The translations under genes were made by a program, and so were the position numbers. Under the pieces are notes generated by a model. The model was not told the origin of the DNA. It made no database searches and was given only the letters and a program-made list of their open reading frames with translations. 38,746 nucleotides of DNA from UBA5399 sp964592125. Its GTDB lineage: Bacteria; Bacillota; Clostridia; Christensenellales; Christensenellaceae. The stretch is taken from NCBI GenBank assembly GCA_964592125.1, contig CAZQBV010000015.1, positions 1-38,746 on the forward strand. The letters are read 5' to 3'. Below are positions 32,175 to 38,746 of this stretch, in pieces. Positions within the stretch are counted from its first letter, which is position 1; each line of letters starts with the position of its first letter.

Positions 32175-32351
32175 CAGTAGCGCAACATTGCTTGTGCAAT
32201 GACAGTTACACAGATATTTTCCGTGCACCCAGGGTGCTGGCCAGCGGCAACTGCCATACCCTTCGGCGTCCTGCCCTTTTCCATGCATACATATACTTGG
32301 TTTGCCGAACCTTGCATACATGGTACTGATGCGTAGACGCGCCTCTAACTG
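32175..32351 (-). promoter_or_regulatory. Lysine riboswitch (L-box)
   Basis: Read on the minus strand the leader has the L-box core in order: AGAGGCGCG, CAGTA, GGGCAGGACGCCGAAGGG, GCTGGCC, CTGGGTGC and the AACTGTC element near the 3' end. P1 is CAGTTAG (32351-32345) with CTACTG (32180-32175), one base bulged. These are the conserved lysine-pocket elements of the known family. With lysine bound, the terminator at 32131-32159 should form and stop asd-dapA-dapB transcription. Confidence 0.92.
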
Positions 32352-32374
32352 AAACAATCTATTTTTTCTATTTT

Positions 32375-32403
32375 ATTATAGCTGCAATCTGCATAAATGT
32401 AAA
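32375..32403 (-). promoter_or_regulatory. Promoter of the asd-dapA-dapB operon
   Basis: On the minus strand TTTACA (32403-32398), 17 bases, then TATAAT (32380-32375): one mismatch from the vegetative sigma consensus. The transcript would start about 15-20 bases before the riboswitch P1. Confidence 0.88.
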
Positions 32404-32615
32404 CCTTTTTTAAGCAATAATGATAGATTGGCAGAAATCTTTACAGATAATTCATAGTATGTTGCCTTTGAAAAGAGATATAATATTGTAGATATAGCAG
32501 TTTGTAATATACTTATGTGATGTGTTACTATGGTTTTATAAAATTAGAAAATGATGCATGATTTCGCAATATGGGGCTTGCGGTGAAATAGGCGAGAATG
32601 AGGAGCGGTTGATTT
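32404..32615. other. Divergent intergenic spacer before the M20 gene
   Basis: With the riboswitch leader this makes a 520-base gap without genes. Rightward promoter candidates are TTGTAG (32486-32491), 16 bases, TATACT (32508-32513), and an isolated TATAAT at 32479-32484. GATTTCGCAATATGG at 32560-32574 nearly repeats a stretch in the yicC leader. I see no RNA structure or small frame worth calling. Confidence 0.5.
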
Positions 32616-33767
32616 ATGGGTATGCGGATTCGTAAAGAATTGATGGAATATAAAGAGGAAATAACCGAACTGAGGCGCAAGCTGCATACCATACCCGAGT
32701 GTGCGTTTGAAGAAGAGCAAACCTCGGACTTTCTTTATGCCTATTTGAAAGAACTGAAACCTGATAGCTTGGAAAAAGTGATAGGAACAGGCATAAAGGC
32801 TGTGTTTTTGGCACCAAACGCACAAACAACAATTGCTGTACGTGCGGACATTGACGCTTTGCCGGTTTCGGAAGAAAATGACTGTGCCTATAAATCCCTA
32901 AACAATGGGGAAATGCATGCCTGCGGCCACGATGGACACATGGCAATGGCGCTGGTAACGGCTAAAATAGTAAGCAGGCTGCGCCATGCTTTGAAACACA
33001 ATGTGGTGTTTCTATTTCAACCGGCAGAGGAAGCCATTGGCGGGGCAGAACCAATGGTGAAAGCCGGAGTGTTGCAAAACCCAACGGTGAATGAAATATA
33101 TGCGTTGCATTTGGCGCCTGAACTGCCCCTTGGCACAATAGGGCTGAAGGCAGGCACCGTGACGGCTGCCATGAGCGACATTAATATAGAAATAAAAGGA
33201 TTCGCAAGCCATGGCGCAAAACCGCAACAGGGCAGGGATGCACTGGTGGCTGCTGCTCATTTTGTTGCTTTGGTGCAAAGCGTGATTTCCCGCAATGTAG
33301 CGCCCAAAGAGGCGGCGGTAATTACCATAGGAAAAATAATGGGTGGAAAGACACGAAATGTGATTTGTGACTATGTGTTGCTGGAGGGCACCATGCGCAC
33401 CTATAGCGAGGAAACATCCGCATTGATTATGCGGCGTATTGATGAAATGCTGGGAGGGCTTGCACAGATGTTTGCCGTGGAAACCAGTAACACTTGCACA
33501 ATGCACTATCCCTCGATTAGAAATGCGCAAATGCTTTTTGACAAGGCGGTGCAAATGTTGGATAATGAAGAGTGTGTTATAGTGGGGGGATCTATGGTTT
33601 CGGAGGACTTTTCTTTTTTTCAGAAGGAAGTGCCCGGACTGTATGCATGGTTGGGGATTGACGCAGGGGAAGATACCGTGATGTTGCATTCCAGTGTGTT
33701 TGACTTTGATGAAGCGGCACTGCTGGCAGGCGTGGAATATTATTTGAGAGTACTGGAGATTGTATAA
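32616..33767 (+). CDS. M20 family amidohydrolase (dinuclear metallo-deacylase)
   Basis: The 383-residue protein is an M20D amidohydrolase of the hippurate/N-acyl-amino-acid/N-acetyldiaminopimelate deacetylase group. Metal site: HACGHDGH at 101-108, QPAEEAIGGAEPM near 145, and LHLAPELPLG near 174. The dimerisation domain follows (FASHGAKPQQGRDAL), then the C-terminal GGSMVSEDFSFFQKEVPG with the last ligands. Start ATG 32616 has GAGGAG (32600-32605) at 10 bases. It is divergent from asd-dapA-dapB, which raises the possibility that it deacetylates N-acetyl-LL-diaminopimelate, but the other acetyl-pathway genes are not here. The substrate is unproven. Confidence 0.88.
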   Translation: MGMRIRKELMEYKEEITELRRKLHTIPECAFEEEQTSDFLYAYLKELKPDSLEKVIGTGIKAVFLAPNAQTTIAVRADIDALPVSEENDCAYKSLNNGEMHACGHDGHMAMALVTAKIVSRLRHALKHNVVFLFQPAEEAIGGAEPMVKAGVLQNPTVNEIYALHLAPELPLGTIGLKAGTVTAAMSDINIEIKGFASHGAKPQQGRDALVAAAHFVALVQSVISRNVAPKEAAVITIGKIMGGKTRNVICDYVLLEGTMRTYSEETSALIMRRIDEMLGGLAQMFAVETSNTCTMHYPSIRNAQMLFDKAVQMLDNEECVIVGGSMVSEDFSFFQKEVPGLYAWLGIDAGEDTVMLHSSVFDFDEAALLAGVEYYLRVLEIV

Positions 33768-33768
33768 T

Positions 33769-34509
33769 ATGGAATATGCCCACTTAGCACAAGTGTATGA
33801 TGGGTTTATGTATGATATATCCTACAGCGAATGGGCGGCGTATATTGGACAGCTGCTGCGCGAGAACGGCGCGGGCAATGAATTGCTGGAATATGCCTGC
33901 GGCACGGGCAGCCTAACGCTGGAGCTTTGCAAGGCAGGCTATGGAATGCGAGCCATAGACATTTCTGAAGAGATGCTGGATGTGGCGGCGGCAAAGCTGC
34001 GCCAAAATGCGGCTGTGGTACAGCTGGCCTGTGCAGACATGGTGGATTTTGTACTGAATAAGCCTGTGGATGCAGCCGTGTGTGCCTGTGATGGTGTGAA
34101 TTATATACTGGAAGAAAGCAGACTTTTTCGTTTTTTCCAAACGGTACATAAAAACCTGAAACAAAACGGTTTGTTTTTGTTTGATATTAGTGCAGAATAC
34201 AAGCTGGCGCATATACTGGGCGATGAATTTTTTTATGATGATTCGGATGAGGGGACGCTTTTTTGGCAGAATGCCTACAATGCCGAGAGAAGAATAACCA
34301 CGATGGATATTTCCTTGTTTGTGCCGAAGGGCGAGGTTTACAAAAGATATGATGAGTGCCATGTGCAGCGAGCATGGCAAGAAAAAGAAATAGAAGATTG
34401 CCTGACAAAAGCAGGTTTTGAAAGAATACAGGCGCTGGATTTCCCCACGGGGGAGATTGCAAGTGACACCAGCGAGCGAATACAGTTTGTAGCGCGAAAA
34501 GGAGAATAG
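33769..34509 (+). CDS. Class I SAM-dependent methyltransferase
   Basis: The 246-residue protein has the YxxLAxVYDGFM...YSEWAAYI opening of a Methyltransf_25/UbiE-like group common in Bacillota. SAM motif I is ELLEYACGTGSLTLELCKAGY at about 36-56, with acidic motif II AIDISEEMLDVA, motif VACDGVNYIL and LFDISAEYKL. ATG 33769 comes one base after the amidohydrolase stop with GGAG at 33755-33758, while an in-frame TTG at 33760 is too close to that site. The substrate cannot be told; small-molecule methyl transfer is likely from the fold. It is co-transcribed with its neighbours. Confidence 0.88.
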   Translation: MEYAHLAQVYDGFMYDISYSEWAAYIGQLLRENGAGNELLEYACGTGSLTLELCKAGYGMRAIDISEEMLDVAAAKLRQNAAVVQLACADMVDFVLNKPVDAAVCACDGVNYILEESRLFRFFQTVHKNLKQNGLFLFDISAEYKLAHILGDEFFYDDSDEGTLFWQNAYNAERRITTMDISLFVPKGEVYKRYDECHVQRAWQEKEIEDCLTKAGFERIQALDFPTGEIASDTSERIQFVARKGE

Positions 34510-34512
34510 CGG

Positions 34513-35403
34513 ATGAGCGATGTTTTGGTAAGGGCAATGCTGAATGAGGAAGTGGCAGTGTATGCTTGCGATGTTTCCACCATGGTGGAACTGGCACGGC
34601 AGACCCATGATACGATGCCTGTGGGCACTATTATTATGGGAAGAACGCTGGCTGCTACAGCAATGCTTTGTGCAGTGTTAAAAAATGAGTCTGATAGGCT
34701 GACAATGATAATAAACGGAGGGGGGCCGGCGGGCACCATTATGGCTGTGGGCAATGCAGCACTTCGCATAAAGGCAACCATAGGCAACCCGGGCGTAAAC
34801 CCGCCCCCTTCGCCCAAAGGTGGCTTTGACATAGCTGCGGGTGTGGGAACAAAAGGCTCTATCACTGTGATAAGAGACACGGGACTAAAAGAACCTTACA
34901 CAGGTACCGTGCCTTTGGTTTCGGGCGAAATTGGTGAAGATGTAGCGCAATATCTGTTTACTTCCGAGCAGCAGCCTTCTATTGTGTATGTGAATACTTG
35001 GCTGGAAACGGATATGTCTGTGGTGAATGCGGGTGGACTGATGCTGCGACCCATGCCAGGATGCAGTGAGCAGACGCTGCAAGAGGTTGAACAGCGCATA
35101 GGGGACATTAATAACTTTGCAGTATACCTGTTTCAATATGGTGTAGAGGGTGTTCTAAATAAAATATTTCAGGGCATGCATTTGAAAATACTGGATACAC
35201 AACAGCCAGTTTATGAATGTGACTGCAGCAAGGAGCGACTAGAACATGTGGTGGTATCCCTGGGAGAACGCGAAATAAATGATATGATACAAAAGGATGA
35301 TGGTGCGGAAATAACCTGTCATTTCTGTAACACAATATATCAGTTTGATGCAGAGGAATTGGAGAAATTGCTGTTGCACGCAAAGAGGAAAAACAAAGAA
35401 TGA
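34513..35403 (+). CDS. hslO: HslO (Hsp33), redox-regulated chaperone
   Basis: The 296-residue holdase is switched on by oxidation. The N-terminal domain has MPVGTIIMGRTLAATAML, GGGPAGTIMAVGN and VGTKGSITVIRDTGLKEPYTG. The C-terminal redox switch is complete: C-x-C in YECDCSKER and C-x2-C in ITCHFCNTIYQF, the four zinc-binding thiols. ATG 34513 follows AAAGGAG (34498-34504). The stop overlaps the next gene by four bases. In an anaerobe this protects against peroxide or hypochlorite stress. Confidence 0.96.
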   Translation: MSDVLVRAMLNEEVAVYACDVSTMVELARQTHDTMPVGTIIMGRTLAATAMLCAVLKNESDRLTMIINGGGPAGTIMAVGNAALRIKATIGNPGVNPPPSPKGGFDIAAGVGTKGSITVIRDTGLKEPYTGTVPLVSGEIGEDVAQYLFTSEQQPSIVYVNTWLETDMSVVNAGGLMLRPMPGCSEQTLQEVEQRIGDINNFAVYLFQYGVEGVLNKIFQGMHLKILDTQQPVYECDCSKERLEHVVVSLGEREINDMIQKDDGAEITCHFCNTIYQFDAEELEKLLLHAKRKNKE

Positions 35404-37097
35404 CAGATAAAAACATATTAAAATTTAAACAACCTGCCGAATTTTACTATAGAATGGCACAGAAGCTGATGGATAACAGCAAGTACATTAATGCGCTGGC
35501 TGCCATACGCAAGGCTGTGGAGATGGAGCCCGAGGACTATGACTATTCCCTGTGTTTGGCAGAAATTTTGACAGAGCTGACAAAGTATGAGGAATCGAAC
35601 CGAATTTTGTTTGAGATGATAGAGTGGCGAGACGAGGTGAGTGCGGAGTGTTTTTTCTGCCTTGGCTGCAACTTTATGGGACTAAACGACATACCCAAGG
35701 CACAGGAAAGCTTTGAAAAATATATGCAGGTGCAACCGGAGGGCGAATATCGCGAAGAAGTGGAGGACTTCCTGTATTATTTTGACGAGGATGAATGGGA
35801 AGACTATCCTGAAGATATAACAGAGAAAGAAGCCTATATAAAAGCCAGAGAGGGCAAGCGATATCTGGACAGGGCGGAATATGAGAAAGCGATAGAAGTT
35901 CTGGAGAGCATTGAGGATACCACTGGAGAAATGGCCTTTGCGAAGAATAACCTTGCGCTAGCATATTACTGCCAAAAAGATATGCCAAAGGCAATAGAGA
36001 CATCCAAAAAAGTATTGAAAAAAAATAAAAAAGATTTGCATGCCAACTGCAATATGGCCGTTTTCATGTATGAAATAGATCGGTTGATAGAGGCAGATAA
36101 ATATGTGGAGATTGCTGCAAAATGTAAAATTGAGAGTGAAGAAGACACCTATAAACTGGCCATTACCTTGTGCGAGTTGAAGAAACACGATGAAGCGATT
36201 GCCTACCTCAAAGAGCTGACAGAATTATCCCCCTATGATGAAAAGTTGCTTTATTATCTAGCGGCGGCCTATCACAATACGGGCAGATACAGGGAAGCGA
36301 TTAACATACTGGACAAAGTGAAGAAGCTGGATTATCCGGGGGTGATTGCAGAGTATTACATAAAAGCCATAAACAAGGAAACGTTGACCCCGGAGGCCTA
36401 CGAGGAAATGGGTTATTTATACCAAGTTCCTGCAGATGAGGCAAAAAATAAAATAAAATATTTGAATGATTCTTTGAAGCTTCCGGATAGCCGCTTTAAT
36501 GAGCTGTGGAATAATGATGAGGACTTTATGAACACCATTCTTTGGGGGCTGGAATATGGTGATGAGAATATAAAGCGCGCGATAGCAGGCATGGTGGCTG
36601 GTTTTGCAGACAGGAAGGCAGAGCGTATATTGCGAGGCTTTTTGCTGCGGCGAAGGCAACCGGATGATGTGAAAAACGATATTTTTGTTCTGCTGAAGCG
36701 CATGAACGCGAATGAGCCGTACATTGCCTATATAGATGACGAGGTGGTGGAAGTGAAGGTTGGTGCGTACGACATAGATGGCAAAGAGCTGGGCGAGGAG
36801 TATTCCAAACTATTTAAACTGCTGTACAAGATCATAGAGTTACATTACTCTGAGGAGGTGTTAAAGAGCACCCTAGAAGTGATTCAAAAGTATTTGGAAG
36901 AACCCGAAAGTGAAGCATTATCCGAGCGGACGAACGAAATTGCCGCTGCCATACTGTACCTTGCGTTAAAAGAGTGTGGACAGGCAGAAAGTATGGCCAG
37001 CATTTGTGTAAAGCTGGATGCGAACGAAGCGCAGGCACTGGAAGTAGCAAAGAAGCTGCAGGGGCTGGAAACTTCAAAAACTCACAGCTTGAATTAG
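35400..37097 (+). CDS. Tetratricopeptide-repeat protein of unknown function
   Basis: The 565-residue, acidic, cytoplasmic protein has no signal peptide or membrane segment. The N-terminal 320 residues hold TPR-like helix pairs: AEFYYRMAQKLMDNSKYINAL at 13-33, ECFFCLGCNFMGLNDIPKAQESFEKYMQV, FAKNNLALAYYCQKDMPKAIETSKK near 180, EDTYKLAITLCELKKHDEAIAYLKEL, and LLYYLAAAYHNTGRYREAINILDKV. The C-terminal half is helical without a named domain. I do not recognise a specific orthologue. ATG 35400 overlaps the hslO stop, so the two are translationally coupled. A scaffold or adaptor role is plausible but not shown. Confidence 0.85.
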   Translation: MTDKNILKFKQPAEFYYRMAQKLMDNSKYINALAAIRKAVEMEPEDYDYSLCLAEILTELTKYEESNRILFEMIEWRDEVSAECFFCLGCNFMGLNDIPKAQESFEKYMQVQPEGEYREEVEDFLYYFDEDEWEDYPEDITEKEAYIKAREGKRYLDRAEYEKAIEVLESIEDTTGEMAFAKNNLALAYYCQKDMPKAIETSKKVLKKNKKDLHANCNMAVFMYEIDRLIEADKYVEIAAKCKIESEEDTYKLAITLCELKKHDEAIAYLKELTELSPYDEKLLYYLAAAYHNTGRYREAINILDKVKKLDYPGVIAEYYIKAINKETLTPEAYEEMGYLYQVPADEAKNKIKYLNDSLKLPDSRFNELWNNDEDFMNTILWGLEYGDENIKRAIAGMVAGFADRKAERILRGFLLRRRQPDDVKNDIFVLLKRMNANEPYIAYIDDEVVEVKVGAYDIDGKELGEEYSKLFKLLYKIIELHYSEEVLKSTLEVIQKYLEEPESEALSERTNEIAAAILYLALKECGQAESMASICVKLDANEAQALEVAKKLQGLETSKTHSLN

Positions 37098-37128
37098 GTA
37101 GTGAATTAGATATAGTATAAGGGGAAAT

Positions 37129-38247
37129 ATGAAGTATACATGTTATGCATCCTGTGCATTTGGCATTGAAGGCGTTTTGGCAGAGGAATTACGAAGACTG
37201 GAATTTGAGGATGTGACCGCTCAGGATGCGCGAGTTTATTTTTTGGCAGATGAGCGGGGGATTGCCCGTGCAAATATATTTTTAAGAACAGCAGATCGCA
37301 TTTACATTGTATTAAAAGAATTTGATGCCATTACGTTTGATGAATTGTTTGAAGGCGTGAAAAAGATAGAATTTAGCGCTTTGCTGTCTGTGGATGCACG
37401 CTTCCCTGTGAATGCGAATGCGGTTCGCTCTGAACTGATGAGTGTTTCGGATGTGCAATCTGTATCCAAAAAAGCAGTGGTGCGTTCTTTGGAAAAAGCA
37501 TATGGCATAAAACGTTTTGAAGAGAGCGGAAATGTGTATGGCATTTATATCAACATTTACAAAAATAAAGTGACGGTGGCACTGAACACCAGCGGAACAG
37601 GATTGAACCGTAGGGGATACAGGCTGAAAAATGTGCAGGCACCACTGAAAGAGACGCTTGCGGCAGCAATGATATTGATTTCCAGATGGTACAGCAGGGA
37701 TTTTTATGACCCGATGTGTGGAAGTGGCACCATTGCCATAGAGGCGGCTATGATGGCGGCAAATATGGCACCGGGTATTAAGCAGCGTTTTGATGCGCAG
37801 GGCTACAACGGCAGTTTTAAAAAGGCCTTTGCCGAAATGCGTGAGCTTGCGCTGGATACATTGATTACCCCTGCGGCAAAGGTGTTTGCATCGGATGTGG
37901 ATGGCAAAAGCATAAAGCTGGCGAAAGAACATGCACACAATATGGATGTGAGCGAGTATATTCAGTTTTCTACCAAACCTCTTTCCAAATTTGAGCAGCC
38001 GGAAAATCCATCTAGCATAATATGCAACCCCCCTTATGCGGTGCGGCTGGGAGAGCGCAAGGAAGTGGAAAAACTGTACCGTGAAATGGGCAGATTGTTT
38101 ACTTCCCTTCGAGACGCGAAGATTTTTGTGCTGTGTGCGGATGACCACTTTGAAAAATTGTATGCCAAGAAAGCAGACAAGAAGCGAAAGCTGTACAATG
38201 GCAACCTGAAATGCACCTATTACCAATACTTTAGAAACGAAAAATAG
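37129..38247 (+). CDS. THUMP-domain class I RNA methyltransferase (RlmL/YpsC family)
   Basis: The 372-residue protein has an N-terminal ferredoxin-like/THUMP RNA-binding region (CYASCAFGIEGVLAEELRRL; FPVNANAVRSELMS; NIYKNKVTVALNTSG near 150) and a Rossmann methyltransferase domain with DPMCGSGTIAIEAAMMA near 198-214. The catalytic motif IICNPPYAVRLGE (about 297-309) is typical of N2-guanine methyltransferases. The family corresponds to the m2G2445 half of E. coli RlmL and Bacillus YpsC, acting on 23S rRNA. ATG 37129 has AAGGGGA (37118-37124) upstream. Confidence 0.92.
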   Translation: MKYTCYASCAFGIEGVLAEELRRLEFEDVTAQDARVYFLADERGIARANIFLRTADRIYIVLKEFDAITFDELFEGVKKIEFSALLSVDARFPVNANAVRSELMSVSDVQSVSKKAVVRSLEKAYGIKRFEESGNVYGIYINIYKNKVTVALNTSGTGLNRRGYRLKNVQAPLKETLAAAMILISRWYSRDFYDPMCGSGTIAIEAAMMAANMAPGIKQRFDAQGYNGSFKKAFAEMRELALDTLITPAAKVFASDVDGKSIKLAKEHAHNMDVSEYIQFSTKPLSKFEQPENPSSIICNPPYAVRLGERKEVEKLYREMGRLFTSLRDAKIFVLCADDHFEKLYAKKADKKRKLYNGNLKCTYYQYFRNEK

Positions 38248-38269
38248 ATTCCCAATAAAAAAATGGCCG

Positions 38270-38302
38270 AAAAAAGAAATAACCGCAAATTTCTTTGCGG
38301 TT
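38270..38302 (-). terminator. Terminator of tRNA-Asp
   Basis: AACCGCAAA (38281-38289) pairs perfectly with TTTGCGGTT (38294-38302) around TTTC. The T-rich tract (complement of 38270-38280) follows on the minus strand, so it terminates leftward transcription from the tRNA. It is 68 bases past the tRNA 3' end. Confidence 0.85.
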
Positions 38303-38370
38303 AGTCATACAAAAATTTGCATGAACTTTGAGATAAAGAATTAGGTTTAAGAGAGACATCCTGTAAAAAA

Positions 38371-38447
38371 TGGCGACCTGGAAGAGACTCGAACTCTCGA
38401 CCTCTAGCGTGACAGGCTAGCGTTCTAACCAACTGAACTACCAGGCC
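38371..38447 (-). tRNA. tRNA-Asp (anticodon GTC)
   Basis: On the minus strand 77 bases fold as a complete cloverleaf. The acceptor GGCCTGG pairs with CCAGGTC (one G-U), the D-arm holds TTCAGTTGGTTAGAA, the anticodon stem CTAGC/GCTAG encloses CTGTCAC with anticodon GTC, and the T-loop is TTCGAGT. The discriminator is G and the CCA end is encoded (38373-38371). Confidence 0.97.
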
Positions 38448-38462
38448 ATTTAGGGATAAATA

Positions 38463-38497
38463 TTGCCCCGATTGAACTCATTCAATATTCGGAGCAA
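38463..38497 (-). other. Large imperfect hairpin upstream of tRNA-Asp
   Basis: TTGCCCCG-ATTGAA (38463-38476) pairs with TTCAAT (38481-38486) and, after a three-base bulge, CGGAGCAA (38490-38497) with one mismatch that becomes G-U on the minus strand. No T-run follows on either strand, so it is not an ordinary terminator. Confidence 0.6.
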
Positions 38498-38551
38498 GTA
38501 ATACATACTTTCAAATATTTATCGTTCTTAATTAGCACCATAATTTATTCA

Positions 38552-38599
38552 ATTATAGATACCTAAATAGAATTATAACATAGTTATTTAAAATATCAA
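38552..38599 (-). promoter_or_regulatory. Candidate promoter(s) upstream of tRNA-Asp
   Basis: On the minus strand TTGATA (38599-38594), 16 bases, TATAAT (38577-38572) with TG-T extension. A second TATAAT lies at 38557-38552. These would start about 100 bases before the tRNA. Spacer 38498-38661 is otherwise AT-rich without genes. Confidence 0.5.
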
Positions 38600-38661
38600 A
38601 GCTTTTTTTTGGAGAAAAAATGCTGTTATAAATTGTACGTTTAGTTACCTACCAAATATTA

Positions 38662-38746
38662 GAGCGTGTTCGATAAATCGAAGCGATTGAGCTATTTCAA
38701 TAAAATCATGATACAAGCGAGATAGACAAAGGAAGCAAATCTTGAC
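38662..38746 (-). mobile_element. Terminus of an insertion sequence (partial)
   Basis: GAGCGTGTTCGATAAA at 38662-38677 looks like the terminal inverted repeat of an IS5-like element. The adjoining minus-strand frame ends a transposase 15 bases inside it. The rest of the element lies beyond the window, so family, full length and target duplication cannot be read. Confidence 0.65.
38692..38745 (-). CDS. Transposase C-terminus (partial, IS5-like)
   Basis: Minus-strand codons from 38745 to the TAG at 38694-38692 read SRFASFVYLACIMILLK-stop. This short hydrophobic tail is typical of the end of IS5-group DDE transposases. Only 17 residues are present, so the family call rests on that ending and the adjacent repeat. 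Confidence 0.6.
   Translation of the reverse strand, partial: SRFASFVYLACIMILLK

Noticed and set aside
32096..32317. N-terminal extension of asd by 74 codons
   Set aside because: The open frame runs through the L-box aptamer and terminator, and AGGAGG correctly places the start at 32095.
1..38746. CRISPR arrays, prophage, toxin-antitoxin or defence genes
   Set aside because: I saw no spaced short repeats, no phage structural genes and no nuclease/toxin pairs; apart from the IS tip every gene is a housekeeping or metabolic type.

Overview
The window reads as an ordinary chromosomal segment of an anaerobic, fermentative Bacillota, most likely class Clostridia. Four things point that way: the gene order yicC-remA-gmk-rpoZ-coaC/B-priA-def-fmt-rsmB-rlmN, the order yerC-pcrA-ligA-gatCAB, a Rex-type redox operator in front of an NAD-linked [FeFe] hydrogenase operon, and a lysine (L-box) riboswitch in front of asd-dapA-dapB. 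Genes are tightly packed, many overlap by 1-8 bases, and TTG or GTG starts are frequent. I see no phage, no CRISPR array and no defence island. The only mobile DNA is the tip of an insertion sequence at the right edge.

Layout, left to right. (1) 2-1946: end of a purine operon (purH 3' part, purD) closed by a hairpin. (2) 2093-6580: a type IIA topoisomerase pair with its own extended -10 promoter. The A subunit lacks a recognisable GyrA box, so topoisomerase IV is as likely as gyrase. (3) 6777-11427: yerC, pcrA, ligA, then a strong terminator. (4) 11457-15820: gatC-gatA-gatB for Gln-tRNA(Gln)/Asn-tRNA(Asn) formation, with an overlapping AIR-synthase/HypE-like gene of unknown role. (5) 15842-25168: a long housekeeping operon for RNA turnover, biofilm/matrix regulation, GMP kinase, RNA polymerase omega, CoA synthesis, replication restart, N-formylmethionine metabolism and rRNA methylation. 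CoaBC is split exactly at a run of nine A. (6) 25197-29399: a hydrogenase operon (Trx-like ferredoxin, hydB, hydA) with a strong promoter, a perfect Rex operator and bidirectional terminator hairpins.

(7) 29411-32403, minus strand: asd-dapA-dapB behind a near-consensus promoter, a lysine riboswitch and its terminator, giving lysine-feedback control of the diaminopimelate/lysine branch. (8) 32616-38247: an M20 amidohydrolase, a SAM methyltransferase, hslO (Hsp33), a large TPR protein and a THUMP-domain RNA methyltransferase. (9) 38248-38746: tRNA-Asp(GTC) on the minus strand with its terminator and upstream promoter candidates, AT-rich spacer, and the 3' tip of an IS with a transposase C-terminus.

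I did not find a clearly new multi-gene system. The best leads are regulatory or organisational: the A9 junction in coaC/coaB, the Rex operator/leader of the hydrogenase operon and the absence of hydC there, the leader hairpin before the topoisomerase operon, and an in-frame mini-ORF abutting the pcrA start.
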